Positions 35,630 to 47,790 of a DNA stretch of 64,000 nucleotides are shown here, piece by piece. The DNA is from Mesorhizobium sp. Z1-4 (GTDB lineage Bacteria > Pseudomonadota > Alphaproteobacteria > Rhizobiales > Rhizobiaceae). The translations under genes and the position numbers were made by a program. Each line of letters starts with the position of its first letter. The stretch's first letter is position 1. Under the pieces are notes generated by a model, which made no database searches, was not told the origin of the DNA, and was given only the letters and a program-made list of their open reading frames with translations. Where the stretch lies: assembly GCF_004000235.1 (NCBI RefSeq), contig NZ_RCIO01000001.1, positions 1,240,400 to 1,304,399 of the forward strand, given 5' to 3'.

Positions 35630-36216
35630 ATTTCCACCCTCGTGCTCAGGAGTCGCGCATGTTCAATCAGCGAGCGGCACAGCCGCTGCATGCCCTTGCT
35701 CAGCCGCTCGGCAACGAAATTGCCGTCTTCGTCAAATGCTTCGGCCCCGTTAGGCACCGAAACCTGCGGCGCAATCACTTCCATCTGGATATGCGCCAGA
35801 ACCGCGCGCAGATGGTTGGCGCTGCGGATGCCTGCGAAATGTCCGTCCGAGGACGAGCAAATGCCAACAGCCCGCCCCGAATAGGGCTTCAGCGGCTTGC
35901 CGCCATCCTGGCTGATGCGGCTGACCCAATCGATGGTGTTCTTCAGGAGAGGCGGCATCGAGCCGTTATATTCCGGCGTACAGATGAGAACCGCATCATG
36001 GGCTGCGAAAAGCCGCGCCAGCTTGTAGGCGTTTTCGGGAATGCCCTTCTCCGCCTCCAGATCCTCGTCCATGATCGGCAAAGGGTAATCCGCAAGCGAA
36101 ATGCGGGTTACGTCGGCGCCCTGCTTCGCCAGTTCATGCTGTGCGATATCTGCGGTCTTGCCGGAATAGGCGCCGGATCGGATCGACCCTGCGAAAACGA
36201 GAATCTTCGGTATCAT
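35626..36216 (-). CDS. NADPH-dependent FMN reductase (ChrR-like)
   Basis: 196 residues from the ATG at 36216. Flavodoxin-like fold: [18 protein letters not shown] (FMN phosphate loop), [22 protein letters not shown] and [17 protein letters not shown]. Reduces FMN, quinones or chromate using NAD(P)H; the natural substrate cannot be told. Overlaps pyrF by four bases and lies 47 bp after pmtA, so it belongs to the same run. Confidence 0.88.
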   Translation of the reverse strand: MIPKILVFAGSIRSGAYSGKTADIAQHELAKQGADVTRISLADYPLPIMDEDLEAEKGIPENAYKLARLFAAHDAVLICTPEYNGSMPPLLKNTIDWVSRISQDGGKPLKPYSGRAVGICSSSDGHFAGIRSANHLRAVLAHIQMEVIAPQVSVPNGAEAFDEDGNFVAERLSKGMQRLCRSLIEHARLLSTRVEI

Positions 36217-36263
36217 GTGCAGATATTCACCCTCGCGTGCTTGCGGGCGCAAACCCGGTGAGA

Positions 36264-36887
36264 TCAGTGGCGCGCCGTCGGCAGCACCGGCTCGCCCCTC
36301 GAATACAGCCAAAGCGTCGTCGGCGGAATGTTCCGCAAGATGAAGTCGAACCGCGTAACCCGGTAGTTGCCCTTGCCGGGCGGCACCGGAGAAAGCGGGC
36401 CATAGGTGAGCTGAACGATGGGCCGGCCGGGGTTCAGGCGATCAAGCAGATGTTCGACGTAGCGAACCCGCTGTTCGACCGGAAAATTCAGCAGGGGCAC
36501 GCCGGAAACAATCGAATCGAACGTCTGGTTTGCCCTTTCGCCCAAGGTCTTCTCAAGATCGAAGGCGTCGCCCTGGATCACATCGACCTCGGGAAAATGC
36601 GTTCTGAGATGCGCCACGAAATCGGGCGAATATTCAATCGCGGTCAGCCGCTCCGGGGCTATGCCGTGTTCCAGAATCGCGCGGGTGATCACGCCTGTGC
36701 CGGGCCCGAGTTCAAGCACCGGCAAATCTGAATTCGGGTCGGTCACGCTTGCCATGCGCCGTGCGGTCACGCCACTTGTCGGCACAATTGCGCCAACGGC
36801 CTTCGGTCCACCCACCCAACCGCGGAAGAAGCGCAGTTCCTCATCGAAGCGCGCCGCAAACTTCCGCAAACCTGGGTGAAGGGTCAT
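36264..36887 (-). CDS. pmtA: Phosphatidylethanolamine N-methyltransferase
   Basis: 207 residues with the SAM motif VLELGPGTGVIT (residues about 57-68), AIEYSPDF and IVSGVPLLNFP. Sequence and place after dnaJ match the rhizobial PmtA type (soluble class I methyltransferase), which makes phosphatidylcholine by three methylations at the inner membrane. Final segment FDFILRNIPPTTLWLY is typical. Confidence 0.9.
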   Translation of the reverse strand: MTLHPGLRKFAARFDEELRFFRGWVGGPKAVGAIVPTSGVTARRMASVTDPNSDLPVLELGPGTGVITRAILEHGIAPERLTAIEYSPDFVAHLRTHFPEVDVIQGDAFDLEKTLGERANQTFDSIVSGVPLLNFPVEQRVRYVEHLLDRLNPGRPIVQLTYGPLSPVPPGKGNYRVTRFDFILRNIPPTTLWLYSRGEPVLPTARH

Positions 36888-36966
36888 GAACGCTCTCCTC
36901 GTGCCGCCGCTGACCGGATTGACATGTACATATGCGCTGCCGCTGGGGAAGCAAGCGATTCCGCCG

Positions 36967-38100
36967 CTATTCCCCGAACGATTCCAGGAAATCCTTCATC
37001 CGCGAGAAGAAGCCGGCCGACTGCGGGCTGTTTTCCTTGGATGAGAGCTGTTCGAATTCCTCGAGCAGCTCACGCTGACGCTTCGACAGATTCTGCGGCG
37101 TTTCGACAGATACCTGGATGTAGAGATCGCCAACCTGCGGCTGGCGCAGAATGGGCATGCCCTTGCCCTTGAGGCGGAACTGGCGGCCGTTCTGGGATCC
37201 CTCGGGCACTTTCACGCGCGTCTGCGTGCCATCGAGCGTGGTGACTTCGAATGCACCGCCGAGAGCGGCTGTGGTCATCGAGATCGGCACTTTGCAATAA
37301 AGATCGGAGCCGTCGCGCTGGAAGAATTCATGCGGTTTGACCGACAGGAAGATATAGAGATCGCCGCTTGGCGCGCCACGCAGGCCGGCTTCCCCCTCGC
37401 CTGCGAGGCGAATACGCGTGCCATCCTCGATGCCAGCAGGAATATTGACCGAAAGCGACCGGTCCTCGGTCACCCGGCCCTGGCCGGAACATTTCGGACA
37501 GGGGTCGGTGATCGTCTGGCCGCGCCCCTGACATTGCGGGCAGGCGCGTTCGATCGAAAAGAACCCCTGAGCCGCGCGCACGCGGCCGTGGCCCTGACAC
37601 ATGGCGCATGTGGTCGGCGACGTGCCCGGCTTGGCACCCGAGCCGGAACAATCGGTGCACTGGATGGAGCTCGGCACGTGAATTTGCGCCGTCTTGCCGG
37701 TGAAGGCCTCTTCGAGCGAGATCTCCATATTGTAGCGAAGGTCGGCGCCACGCTCGCGTCCGCCTGAGGAACGACGACGCCCGCCGCCCATCATGTCGCC
37801 GAATATATCCTCGAAAATATCGGCAAATCCGCCGGCACCGCCAAAGCCATGGCCGCCACCGCCGCCCATGCCGCCATTTTCAAACGCGGCATGGCCGAAG
37901 CGATCGTAGGCGGCGCGCTTTTGGGGGTCTTTCAGAACCTCATAAGCCTCGCCGACTTCCTTGAACTTGCGCTCGGCCTCGGCATCGTCGGGATTGCGGT
38001 CAGGGTGAAAGCGCATCGCCTGCTTGCGGAACGCTGCCTTCAGCTCCTTTTCATCCGCGCCTTTCGCGACGCCCAATGTCTCGTAGAAATCTGCCTTCAT
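36967..38100 (-). CDS. dnaJ: Chaperone protein DnaJ
   Basis: 377 residues from the ATG at 38100; an upstream in-frame start is ruled out by the conserved beginning ([10 protein letters not shown]). Type I DnaJ: J domain with HPD (FHPDRNPDD), a G/F-rich linker, four CxxCxGxG zinc motifs ([32 protein letters not shown]) and the C-terminal substrate domains. Stimulates DnaK ATPase. It is the usual next gene after dnaK, but here an acyltransferase gene lies between the two. Confidence 0.97.
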   Translation of the reverse strand: MKADFYETLGVAKGADEKELKAAFRKQAMRFHPDRNPDDAEAERKFKEVGEAYEVLKDPQKRAAYDRFGHAAFENGGMGGGGGHGFGGAGGFADIFEDIFGDMMGGGRRRSSGGRERGADLRYNMEISLEEAFTGKTAQIHVPSSIQCTDCSGSGAKPGTSPTTCAMCQGHGRVRAAQGFFSIERACPQCQGRGQTITDPCPKCSGQGRVTEDRSLSVNIPAGIEDGTRIRLAGEGEAGLRGAPSGDLYIFLSVKPHEFFQRDGSDLYCKVPISMTTAALGGAFEVTTLDGTQTRVKVPEGSQNGRQFRLKGKGMPILRQPQVGDLYIQVSVETPQNLSKRQRELLEEFEQLSSKENSPQSAGFFSRMKDFLESFGE

Positions 38101-38242
38101 CACATCCCAGAACGGTAAGTGCGGCCGATCAGTCTCGCGCCGTGGCGCCGAGCACCCAATCAAGCCAAGGATTTAGTGATCCCGGCGCGCGTATGCCATA
38201 GATTGAGCACCAAAGTGTAGGTTTTTTTGTACTGCCCGCGGT

Positions 38243-39373
38243 TCAGGACGCGCCCGAGACCGCATTGCCGACGGCGGGTTCGCTGTTGGCCGGACGCCGC
38301 TGGCCCGAAGCAGGGCTGAAAATGCGGTTTACCCAGCGGGACGCCGGCGTTTCGAACCAATGGAACGAGACCAGCGATACAGCGAAGACCGCAATCACCG
38401 CCAGCGGCAGATACAGGTAAAAATTCATCACTCCAGCGGGTTCCACAATCAGGCGCCACACGCCGCCGAAAGCCAGCGCGCCGACCACCGGGTGGATCAG
38501 ATAGATCGAGAACGACACCCGGCCGAGCGGGTCGAACACTCCGAGGAACCGTGCCCCTTCGGGCGCGTCGCTTTCGGCAACGGCGGCCTGGTAGATCGCC
38601 AGGGCCAGCAACAGCAGCACGAGATAGGACGCACCGACGATGCACATAGCCGCCAGCGAACAGCCAAAGGTCAGCCAGGCGCAGCGGTGGCTGGCGGAGA
38701 CCAAGACGCGCCGCCGCGCCGCCATCGCAACTGCGGCACCGACCGCGAAGTCGGCAAATGCACGAAATGCGCCCCATGTGTCGGCATAGAACCAGCGCTC
38801 GAACGGCATCAGGCCAGAGGCGGTGGCGATTTCAAGCAAAAGGCACGAAACGGCGACGAGCCCAAGCAGGCCAGTTATGCCGCCCCAGCGGTAGGCGATG
38901 ACAATAACCGGCAGCGCGAGGTAGCAGAACCATTCGGCCGACAGCGTCCAGCCGACATAGTTGAATGTCAGGGTTTCGGTGAACCCCCAGCCCTGGATCA
39001 GGATCAGATTCGCCGGGAGCGCGGAGAAGGCGTAGCGCTCCGGCGAACGCGTTTCATAAACGCCGAAATGGACTGCCAGCGCCAGAACAACGAAAAAGCC
39101 GAGCGTTGCCAGGTAGAGCGGATAGAAACGCGCGACCCGGCGAATGAGAAAGCGGCCATAGCTGCCGCGCTCGGTCAAAAGCCGGTCGGCATATCGCTCC
39201 ATGATCAGGAAACCCGAGATCATGAAGAACATGTCCATGAGCGGAAGCAGGCTGAGCAGCAGCTCCGTCGCGTGGACGGCGCTTGGCGGACCGTAGTTCA
39301 GGAAATGGAACACCATAACCAGAACCGCCGCCGCGATACGCCAGAACTCAAGTATCCGGTATCTGTCCGCCAT
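38243..39373 (-). CDS. Acyltransferase family 3 membrane protein (OafA/YrhL type)
   Basis: 376 residues from the ATG at 39373 with GAGGG upstream. Ten or so hydrophobic helices; RILEFWRIAAAVLVMVFHFLN (R-x10-H motif at the start), FFMISGFLIMERYADR and SFSIYLIHPVVGAL. O-acylates cell-surface polysaccharide or lipid. Lies between dnaK and dnaJ on the same strand. In other rhizobia the two chaperone genes are normally adjacent, so this gene is probably an insertion. Confidence 0.88.
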   Translation of the reverse strand: MADRYRILEFWRIAAAVLVMVFHFLNYGPPSAVHATELLLSLLPLMDMFFMISGFLIMERYADRLLTERGSYGRFLIRRVARFYPLYLATLGFFVVLALAVHFGVYETRSPERYAFSALPANLILIQGWGFTETLTFNYVGWTLSAEWFCYLALPVIVIAYRWGGITGLLGLVAVSCLLLEIATASGLMPFERWFYADTWGAFRAFADFAVGAAVAMAARRRVLVSASHRCAWLTFGCSLAAMCIVGASYLVLLLLALAIYQAAVAESDAPEGARFLGVFDPLGRVSFSIYLIHPVVGALAFGGVWRLIVEPAGVMNFYLYLPLAVIAVFAVSLVSFHWFETPASRWVNRIFSPASGQRRPANSEPAVGNAVSGAS

Positions 39374-39484
39374 CCCCGCCCTCGTCTGCAGCGGCCTCCG
39401 CGAACCGCTACCCACTACTAACGTTTCCGGCAGGGCATGTGTGGATTGACTTGAGCTGCAGTTAACGCGGCCGCGCGCAGATAC

Positions 39485-39510
39485 AAAAAAGCCCGGCTGA
39501 GCCGGGCTTT
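39485..39510 (-). terminator. dnaK terminator
   Basis: A 10-bp stem (39488-39497 with 39501-39510) with loop TGA, followed on the minus strand by a run of T. It is 20 bp after the dnaK stop. Confidence 0.85.
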
Positions 39511-39529
39511 CTTGTTTGTTCTCAGGTTG

Positions 39530-41443
<1,914 letters not shown>

Positions 41444-41558
41444 GGCTCATATCTCCGCTAGGCAGGCTTTCAGGACCCCATCAGGCGTTCCAGGCGAAAG
41501 CCCCGTTCACACGAAATACCGCTTCAGCGGCCGATTTGCCGGCTGCGCGGTGTTGCGG

Positions 41559-41590
41559 CGTATATAAGTAGGAGGGTTTTGCCATGCAAG
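41559..41590 (-). promoter_or_regulatory. Heat-shock (RpoH) promoter of dnaK
   Basis: On the minus strand CTTGCA is followed, after 16 bases, by CTTATATACG, which fits the alphaproteobacterial RpoH pattern CTTG..-N16/17-CYTATNTNNG in every fixed position of the -10 element. It lies about 115 bp before the ATG. Confidence 0.75.
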
Positions 41591-41724
41591 GCGGCAATGG
41601 GCTGCTTTGACGCCCGAAAAGAACCCAAAAACGCGGCCAGGCGGGCCATGTACTTCAGGGGCGGCGCGAAGCCACCCCTGAAACCAATCCGATCACCGGC
41701 ATTGCCGGGCCAAGGTAGAGCGAA

Positions 41725-43704
41725 TCAGCCGATCACGCCGCCGCCCGACTTGGTAACCACCACGACCGAGGGACGCACGGGCATGGCCGCGTCGAAATCG
41801 GGCCAGCGGGTCGCCGGGTTTTCATAGGTGGCAAGGCCCTCGTCGCCCGGGTGCTGAACGGCGAGGAACAGCGTGTCGCCCGAGGGGTTGAACAGCGGGC
41901 CGCACATTTCGGCACCCACCGGCACACGGTAAAAGAGCCGCGAGGTGCCCCGCGCCGCGCCTTCTGTATCGACTGCCCACAGGCCGTCTGTGCGTCCGGT
42001 CTTGGAACCGCTGTTGCCGTCGGTCGAAACCCAGAGGCGGCCGGCGGTGTCGATGGCACAGTTGTCGGGCATGCCGAACCAGCCGTTTTCGGTGGTGGCG
42101 GATGAGAAGGTTGCGCCCACCTCGGCGATCGAAGGATCACCACATTTGAGAAGGATATCCCAGGTCGAGCGCGTGGCCGCGAAGTCACCGCCGCTTTCGG
42201 CAATTTCGATGATATGGCCGAAAGCGTTGTCGGCGCGCGGATTGGCCGGGTTCTCGTCGCCCTCCTTGCGGCGGGTGTTGTTGGTCAGCATGACATAGAC
42301 CTTGCCGGTGCGCTGATTTGGCTGCACGTCTTCCGGGCGGTCCATCTTGGTCGCGCCAAGAAGATCAGCGGCGCGGCGGGTTTCGATCACCACATCGGCC
42401 TGGCTGTTGAAGCCGTTTGCCGCCGTCAGCGGCCCTTCGCCATGCACCAGCGGCAGCCAGTCGAGCGAGCCATCGGCATTGAACCGCGCGACATAAAGCG
42501 TGCCCTCGTCGAGCAGGTCCATATTGGCGGCGCGATCCGACGCGTCGTAGCGGCCCGCAGTGACGAATTTGTAGACATAGTCAAAACGCTCGTCGTCGCC
42601 CGAATAGACCACGACACGGCCGTCGCCGTTTACGATGGTTTCGCAGCCCTCGTGCTTCACCCGGCCGATCGCCGTGCGCTTTTTCGGAACCGAATTCGGG
42701 TCCTCGACATCCACTTCGACGATCCAGCCGAAACGGTTGGCCTCGTTCGGCTCCTTGGCGATGTCGAAACGGTCGTGAAAATTGCCCCAGTTGTACCAGC
42801 CGCCGGGAACGCCGATGCGCTCGTAGTTGGCGGCTTCGGGATGATCGGCCGGCAACTCGCCCTTGAAGTAACCGTGGAAGTTTTCCTCGGCCATCAGATA
42901 GGTGCCCCACGGCGTGACGCCGCCGGCGCAGTTGTTGAGCGTTCCAAACACCTTGCGACCACTCGGGTCGGCGTTGGTCTTCAGCCGGTCATGGCCGGCT
43001 GCAGGGCCGGTAAGCTCCATCTCGGTGTCCGGCGTGATACGGCGGTTTTTGGTGCCGTCGAACACCGGCGCCCATTTGCCGTCGGTGCGGCGGATTTCGA
43101 TGATGGTGCCGCCATGGGCCGCCATTTCGATGTCCACGATTTCCTTCGTGAACTCGCCCATCACGACCTTGTCCTTGCCTTCGCTGTCCTTCTCGACCTT
43201 GGCCCAGCCGGGGAACATCAGCTCGGCGTTTGTGTATTCGTGATTGACAAGAAGGAGGCCGTGATCGGAGTTGCCGTCGATCGGCACGAAGCCGATATAG
43301 TCATTATTGTAGCCGAACTGCCGGGCCTGCTTCTCAGCGGTCTGGGCCGTCGGGTCGAAATCGGGCGAATCGGCGAACACCTTGTCGCCCCAGCGCAGCA
43401 ATATCTCGGCATCATAACCTTCGGCGACGTGGTGGTTTTCGTCGACGCCGGCCGTCACTTCCGGGAAATCGAAGACCGAGCCGGCCGCGGCATGCGCTTC
43501 GCGCGCGCTCAGCAGCGCAAGCGGGCTGACAGTCGCGCCGATCGCGGCGACAGCGAGCGACCCGCCCAGAAAGCCGCGGCGCGAATAGCGCGTGTTGATG
43601 ACATCGCCCATTGTCGGGTTGCGGGAGGTGTTGCGGCCGACATCCTCCGATTCCTCGCGGATTTCGGTCGGCGTTTTGAAGTCGGGTGAAACGTGCTTGT
43701 TCAT
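41725..43704 (-). CDS. phoX: PhoX family alkaline phosphatase
   Basis: 659 residues from the ATG at 43704, nine bases after AAGG; in-frame ATGs at 43713 and 43761 also exist. Twin-arginine signal SRRGFLGG at residues 41-48, so the protein is exported folded, as for calcium/iron PhoX enzymes. Domain of DUF839 type with NHEYTNAELMFPGW, LNNCAGGVTPWGTYLMAEE, GCETIVNGDGRVVVYSGDD and MPDNCAIDTAGRLWVSTDGN. Releases phosphate from organic esters in the periplasm. A Pho box lies upstream. Confidence 0.92.
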   Translation of the reverse strand: MNKHVSPDFKTPTEIREESEDVGRNTSRNPTMGDVINTRYSRRGFLGGSLAVAAIGATVSPLALLSAREAHAAAGSVFDFPEVTAGVDENHHVAEGYDAEILLRWGDKVFADSPDFDPTAQTAEKQARQFGYNNDYIGFVPIDGNSDHGLLLVNHEYTNAELMFPGWAKVEKDSEGKDKVVMGEFTKEIVDIEMAAHGGTIIEIRRTDGKWAPVFDGTKNRRITPDTEMELTGPAAGHDRLKTNADPSGRKVFGTLNNCAGGVTPWGTYLMAEENFHGYFKGELPADHPEAANYERIGVPGGWYNWGNFHDRFDIAKEPNEANRFGWIVEVDVEDPNSVPKKRTAIGRVKHEGCETIVNGDGRVVVYSGDDERFDYVYKFVTAGRYDASDRAANMDLLDEGTLYVARFNADGSLDWLPLVHGEGPLTAANGFNSQADVVIETRRAADLLGATKMDRPEDVQPNQRTGKVYVMLTNNTRRKEGDENPANPRADNAFGHIIEIAESGGDFAATRSTWDILLKCGDPSIAEVGATFSSATTENGWFGMPDNCAIDTAGRLWVSTDGNSGSKTGRTDGLWAVDTEGAARGTSRLFYRVPVGAEMCGPLFNPSGDTLFLAVQHPGDEGLATYENPATRWPDFDAAMPVRPSVVVVTKSGGGVIG

Positions 43705-43770
43705 CGGTTGCATCCTTGGTTGCGTTGCGCCTGGGATGCCCGCTATCAAGCGCAGCCACATTTCAAACCG

Positions 43771-43788
43771 ATGACAAAACCATGACGG
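43771..43788 (-). promoter_or_regulatory. Pho box ahead of phoX
   Basis: CCGTCAT-GGTT-TTGTCAT: two 7-bp direct repeats spaced by four bases, differing by one base each from the PhoB consensus CTGTCAT. 67-84 bp before the phoX start. Confidence 0.7.
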
Positions 43789-43810
43789 CAGGCTGCAATT
43801 TTCGCTGCCG

Positions 43811-44797
43811 TCAGACCTGTTGCCAGCCGCCGCTCCCGGCTGCGCGGTAAATCGCGTCGATGGCTTTCTGGTTCAGGACAGAGTCCTCCAGCGTGAAATA
43901 ATCGGCTTCCTCGCCAGCCGCGCGGCGTGCAAACGCTTCGACCTGCAGCCGGTACTGTTTCGCAGCTGGAAAGCGGAACTGCTGCGTGGAGGCATGGCCG
44001 GCATCGTGCAATTCGACACGGTGATGGTCATAGCTGCCGGCGTTGAACGGCGCGACAACTTCGATGAACCCTTTGTCCCCGTGAAAGACCATGTGCTGGC
44101 GCAGGGCCATCTGGGTGGAGCAGTAGAAGGTGAGTTCGAACGCGCCGAAATCGGCCTTCACGCTCGCATAGACGTCGGTGCCGAATTTGGGGTCTCGGTC
44201 CACCCTTGCCTGAATGCGGGCCGGCTCGGCCCCGGTGACGAAGCGCGTGGTCACGGTCGGGTAAACCCCGATGTCGGGCAGCGCGCCGCCACCGAGTTCG
44301 GGCTGATTGCGCATATTGGCCGGATCGACGTTGAAGTAGCTGAACGCTCCCTGCACATGGCGCAGCCTGCCGATGGCGCCGCCCTGCACCAGTTCGCGGA
44401 CCTTGAGCCATTGCGGGTGATAGGTGACCATGAAGGCTTCCGACACGACCACATTGTTGCGGTCGCGCGCCGCGATCACCTGAGAGATGTCTTCGGCGTT
44501 CAGTGCCAGCGGCTTCTCGACCAGCACATGCTTGCCGGCATCGGCCGCCTTCACTGCCCATTTGACATGCTGCGAGGTGGGAAGCGGAATATAGACGCCG
44601 TCGATCGTGTCCGACGCCAGCATCGCCTCGTAGGACCCGAATGCGTGCGGTGCCCCGGCACACTCGGCCAGCGCCCGCGCCTTCGCCTCGTCACGGCTGG
44701 CAATCGCCGACAGCACGCCGTTTTCGGCGTCCTGGATCGCCGGAATGAGCTGCTCACGCGCGATCTTGGCGGTGGAGAGAATGCCCCATCGAAACAT
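43811..44797 (-). CDS. Gfo/Idh/MocA family oxidoreductase
   Basis: 328 residues from the ATG at 44797. N-terminal Rossmann fold ([19 protein letters not shown]), catalytic-motif [14 protein letters not shown] (the EKP loop) and a C-terminal alpha/beta domain. Similar to dehydrogenases of sugars and inositols (D-xylose 1-dehydrogenase-like). Substrate unknown. Stands alone on its transcript. Confidence 0.85.
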   Translation of the reverse strand: MFRWGILSTAKIAREQLIPAIQDAENGVLSAIASRDEAKARALAECAGAPHAFGSYEAMLASDTIDGVYIPLPTSQHVKWAVKAADAGKHVLVEKPLALNAEDISQVIAARDRNNVVVSEAFMVTYHPQWLKVRELVQGGAIGRLRHVQGAFSYFNVDPANMRNQPELGGGALPDIGVYPTVTTRFVTGAEPARIQARVDRDPKFGTDVYASVKADFGAFELTFYCSTQMALRQHMVFHGDKGFIEVVAPFNAGSYDHHRVELHDAGHASTQQFRFPAAKQYRLQVEAFARRAAGEEADYFTLEDSVLNQKAIDAIYRAAGSGGWQQV

Positions 44798-44966
44798 ATT
44801 GCGGCCCCGACCCAATTCGCGGCGAACCTAGCGCGGGGTTCTGGAGAAGGCCAGCGGTGGTCGCGCGTCGTCTGCTGCGCGTGTGGTCGAAATCGCCGTC
44901 GTTTTGTAGCGGACATCGGCCAGACGCTTGGGACATGCCCAAGGGTCACGGCGGAGCGGTCGTTCG

Positions 44967-45335
44967 CTACGCGGTGAGCGCCGTCAGCAAGCCAGCGGCA
45001 GCACAGCTCCAGATGATGCTGCGCGAGAGCGCGTTGCTAAACTCGTTGCGCGGGTGGCGCTCATAGAGCCAATGCAGGAAGCCGTGCAGCACGCAGAAGC
45101 CGCCGAACAGCAGGCTGAAGAGATTGCTCCCGGCATAGGCGCTCGCCACGCCCCAGATCAGCAGGCCGAACAGCGGCATATGAAGCCAGAAGAACCAGAG
45201 CATCGCTGTCCGTTCCTCGACTTTTTCGAGGATCGGGAAGATGCGCTATTCGTGGCAGCGCACCGCATCCATTTCGTGGAGAAAAAACAATGCCGCCGCG
45301 ACAAGCAGCGCCACGAAATGGAATTCGAGGCTCAT
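44967..45335 (-). pseudogene. Four-helix membrane protein gene (DUF6713-like) with an internal TAG
   Basis: The gene starts with an ATG at 45335 that overlaps the pheT stop (ATGA at 45332-45335). The frame codes M-S-L-E-F-H-F then FFLHEMDAVRCHE, meets TAG at 45248-45246 (codon 30), and continues RIFPILEKVEERTAMLWFFW to a normal stop at 44967 (122 codons in total). The remaining part shows three hydrophobic helices and is intact. The family motif is HEMDAVRxHEW, so the TAG replaces a conserved tryptophan (TGG to TAG, one base). A real nonsense mutation, a sequencing error or readthrough are possible; no other damage is seen. Fragment 44967-45203 could be translated from an internal ATG, but lacks the first helix. 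Confidence 0.75.
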
Positions 45336-47779
45336 CCCCTCAGCACACCGCCGGTCTGCTTGGTGACATTGTCGACGATCTTCGCGGCCAGCGCCTCGAA
45401 ATCCTCGTCGGTCAGCGTCTTTTCGACTGGCTGGATGGCAACCTCGATGGCGAGCGACTTCTTGCCCTCGCCGAGCGATGCGCCCTCAAACAGGTCGAAC
45501 ACGCGCACGCCGGTGATCAGCTTCTTATCGGCACCGGCGGCGGCACGGACGAGCTTCGCAGCCTCCACGCCGGCATCGACGACGAAAGCGAAGTCGCGCT
45601 TCACCGCCTGCAGCGGCGAGATGTCGAGCCGCGGCTTGGTGCGGGTCGCCTTGGCCTTCGGCTCGGGGATCGCATCGACATAAACCTCGAAGCCGCAAAG
45701 CGGGCCTTCGACATCGAGCGCCTCAAGCGTGCGCGGATGCAGTTCGCCGAACGTGCCGAGCACGTTTTTCGGGCCCAACTTGATCACGCCGGAGCGGCCG
45801 GGGTGATACCAGGCGGGACCGCCGGGCTCGATCTGCAGATTGGCGACGGGGGCGCCGCAGGCTTCGAGCGCCGCCAGCGCATCAGCTTTGGCGTCGAACA
45901 CGCCGACCGGCTGCGCATTGCCTGCCCAGTGCCGGCCCTGCCCGTCCATCTGGGCGGTGCCGCGCCGCACACCGGCGGCTACACGGCGCTGACCTTCGGG
46001 CTCGTCACTTTCATAAGTGCCCGACACCTCGAACAGTGCGACATCGGAGAAGCCATGATTGGCATTGCGCTGCGCGGCGGAAATCAGCCCAGGCAGCAGC
46101 GAGGGCCGCATGTCCGACATGTCGGCGGCAATCGGGTTCGACAGGCGCAGCCCGTCCTGGCCGCCGCCGAACAGCTCGGCATGCGCATGCGGGATGAACG
46201 ACCAGGTGACGGCCTCCATCATGCCGCGCGCGGCAAGCGCGCGTTTGGCGTTGCGGGTTCTGACCTGCAGCGTCGTCAGCGTGCGGCCGTTCACAGCGTC
46301 GTGGCTGACCATCGGCTGCGGGTCGATCTCGTTGACGCCGTGAATGCGCATCACCTCTTCGACCAGATCGGCCTTGCCTTCCACATCGGGACGCCATGAC
46401 GGCACGACGAAGCGCACGGTGTCGCCGTCTTCGCTGCCCTTCGGCGTGAAGCCGAGCCGCTTGAGGATTGCGATGCTCTCGTCGCGGCCGATATCGAGGC
46501 CGGTCAGGCGCTTTGTCTCGGCCAGTGGGAAATCGACCTCGAGATAATGGTGGCCGGTAGAGCCGACGGTTTCGCCCTCGATCGAGGTCGGGTTGCCGAG
46601 CACGATCTCAGCTTCGGTCGGCTCGCCGCCGCAAAGCTCCATGACGAGGCGCGTGCCGAGATCGACGCCCGGCACCATGAATTCAGGATCGACACCGCGC
46701 TCGAAGCGGTAGCGCGCATCGGTGATGATGCCGAGATCGCGCCCGGTGCGGGCCGTGGTCAGCGGATCCCAAAGCGCGGACTCCACCAGTACGTCTGTCG
46801 TGTTTTCGTCGCAGCCCGAGAGCTCGCCACCCATGATGCCGGCAATCGATTCGACGCCATTGTCGTCGGCGATCACGCATTGGCCTTCAGCCATTTCGTA
46901 TTCGCGGCCATCGAGCGCCAGCACCTTTTCGCCGGCGCGCGCCGAACGCACGACGAGATTGCCCTTCACCTTCGCCGCGTCGAACACATGCAGCGGGCGG
47001 CCGCGATCGAAGGTGGCGTAGTTGGTGATGTCGACCAGCGCGGTGATGGGACGCAGGCCGATTGCGATCAGCCGCTGCTGCAGCCATTTCGGCGACGGCC
47101 CGTTCTTCACGCCGCGCACCATGCGCAGGGCGAAACCCGGACACATGTCCGGTTCCTCGATCGTCACCTTGACCGGGCATTCGCCTTTGCCGGTGACAGG
47201 CGCTACCGTCCCGTCCTTCAGCGTGCCTAGACCCGCGGCAGCGAGGTCCCGTGCAATGCCGTAGACGCCGGTGGCGTCAGGCCGGTTGGGGGTGAGGCCG
47301 ATCTCGATTACCGGATCGTCGAGTTTGGCCCAGGCCGCGAAGGAGGTGCCGACCGGCGCGTCCTGATCAATGTCGATGATGCCGTCATGCTCGTCGGAGA
47401 GCATCAGCTCGCGCTCGGAACACATCATGCCATGGCTTTCGACACCGCGGATCTTGCCGACGGAAAGCGTGACGTCGATGCCGGGCACGTAAGTGCCGGG
47501 AGCAGCGAAGGCGCCAACAAGGCCCGCCCGCGCATTGGGCGCGCCGCAGACGACCTGGATCGGATCGCCGGTGCCGGTATCGACCGAGAGCACGCGCAGG
47601 CGGTCGGCGTCCGGATGCTGCTCGGCCGTGAGCACTTTGGCGATCACGAACGGCTTGAGTGCCGCCTTGTCGTCGACGGACTCGACTTCGAGGCCGATCA
47701 TGGTCAGCTTCTCGACGATTTCGTCCAGCGTGGCGTCGGTCTCAAGGTGATCCTTGAGCCAGGAAAGGGTGAATTTCAT
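45332..47779 (-). CDS. pheT: Phenylalanine-tRNA ligase beta subunit
   Basis: 815 residues from the ATG at 47779; the frame stays open to 48271 but that overlaps pheS. Domains in order: N-terminal ([21 protein letters not shown]), tRNA-binding OB domain (about 40-150, with [15 protein letters not shown]), B3/4 editing domain (about 205-400), B5, the class II core and the C-terminal ferredoxin-like anticodon-binding domain ([17 protein letters not shown]). Forms a heterotetramer with PheS. Starts 11 bp after pheS. Confidence 0.97.
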   Translation of the reverse strand: MKFTLSWLKDHLETDATLDEIVEKLTMIGLEVESVDDKAALKPFVIAKVLTAEQHPDADRLRVLSVDTGTGDPIQVVCGAPNARAGLVGAFAAPGTYVPGIDVTLSVGKIRGVESHGMMCSERELMLSDEHDGIIDIDQDAPVGTSFAAWAKLDDPVIEIGLTPNRPDATGVYGIARDLAAAGLGTLKDGTVAPVTGKGECPVKVTIEEPDMCPGFALRMVRGVKNGPSPKWLQQRLIAIGLRPITALVDITNYATFDRGRPLHVFDAAKVKGNLVVRSARAGEKVLALDGREYEMAEGQCVIADDNGVESIAGIMGGELSGCDENTTDVLVESALWDPLTTARTGRDLGIITDARYRFERGVDPEFMVPGVDLGTRLVMELCGGEPTEAEIVLGNPTSIEGETVGSTGHHYLEVDFPLAETKRLTGLDIGRDESIAILKRLGFTPKGSEDGDTVRFVVPSWRPDVEGKADLVEEVMRIHGVNEIDPQPMVSHDAVNGRTLTTLQVRTRNAKRALAARGMMEAVTWSFIPHAHAELFGGGQDGLRLSNPIAADMSDMRPSLLPGLISAAQRNANHGFSDVALFEVSGTYESDEPEGQRRVAAGVRRGTAQMDGQGRHWAGNAQPVGVFDAKADALAALEACGAPVANLQIEPGGPAWYHPGRSGVIKLGPKNVLGTFGELHPRTLEALDVEGPLCGFEVYVDAIPEPKAKATRTKPRLDISPLQAVKRDFAFVVDAGVEAAKLVRAAAGADKKLITGVRVFDLFEGASLGEGKKSLAIEVAIQPVEKTLTDEDFEALAAKIVDNVTKQTGGVLRG

Positions 47780-47790
47780 CGATATGTTCC

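Noticed and set aside
38160-38777. 205-codon minus frame overlapping the acyltransferase gene
   Set aside because: Same strand but shifted frame within the acyltransferase gene; the latter has clear family motifs and a ribosome site.
42214-43689. 491-codon plus-strand frame opposite phoX
   Set aside because: Mirror of phoX codon bias; no motif.
44967-45203. 78-codon membrane ORF taken as a complete gene
   Set aside because: The ATGA link to pheT and the upstream in-frame helix show it is the 3' part of a longer gene cut by TAG.
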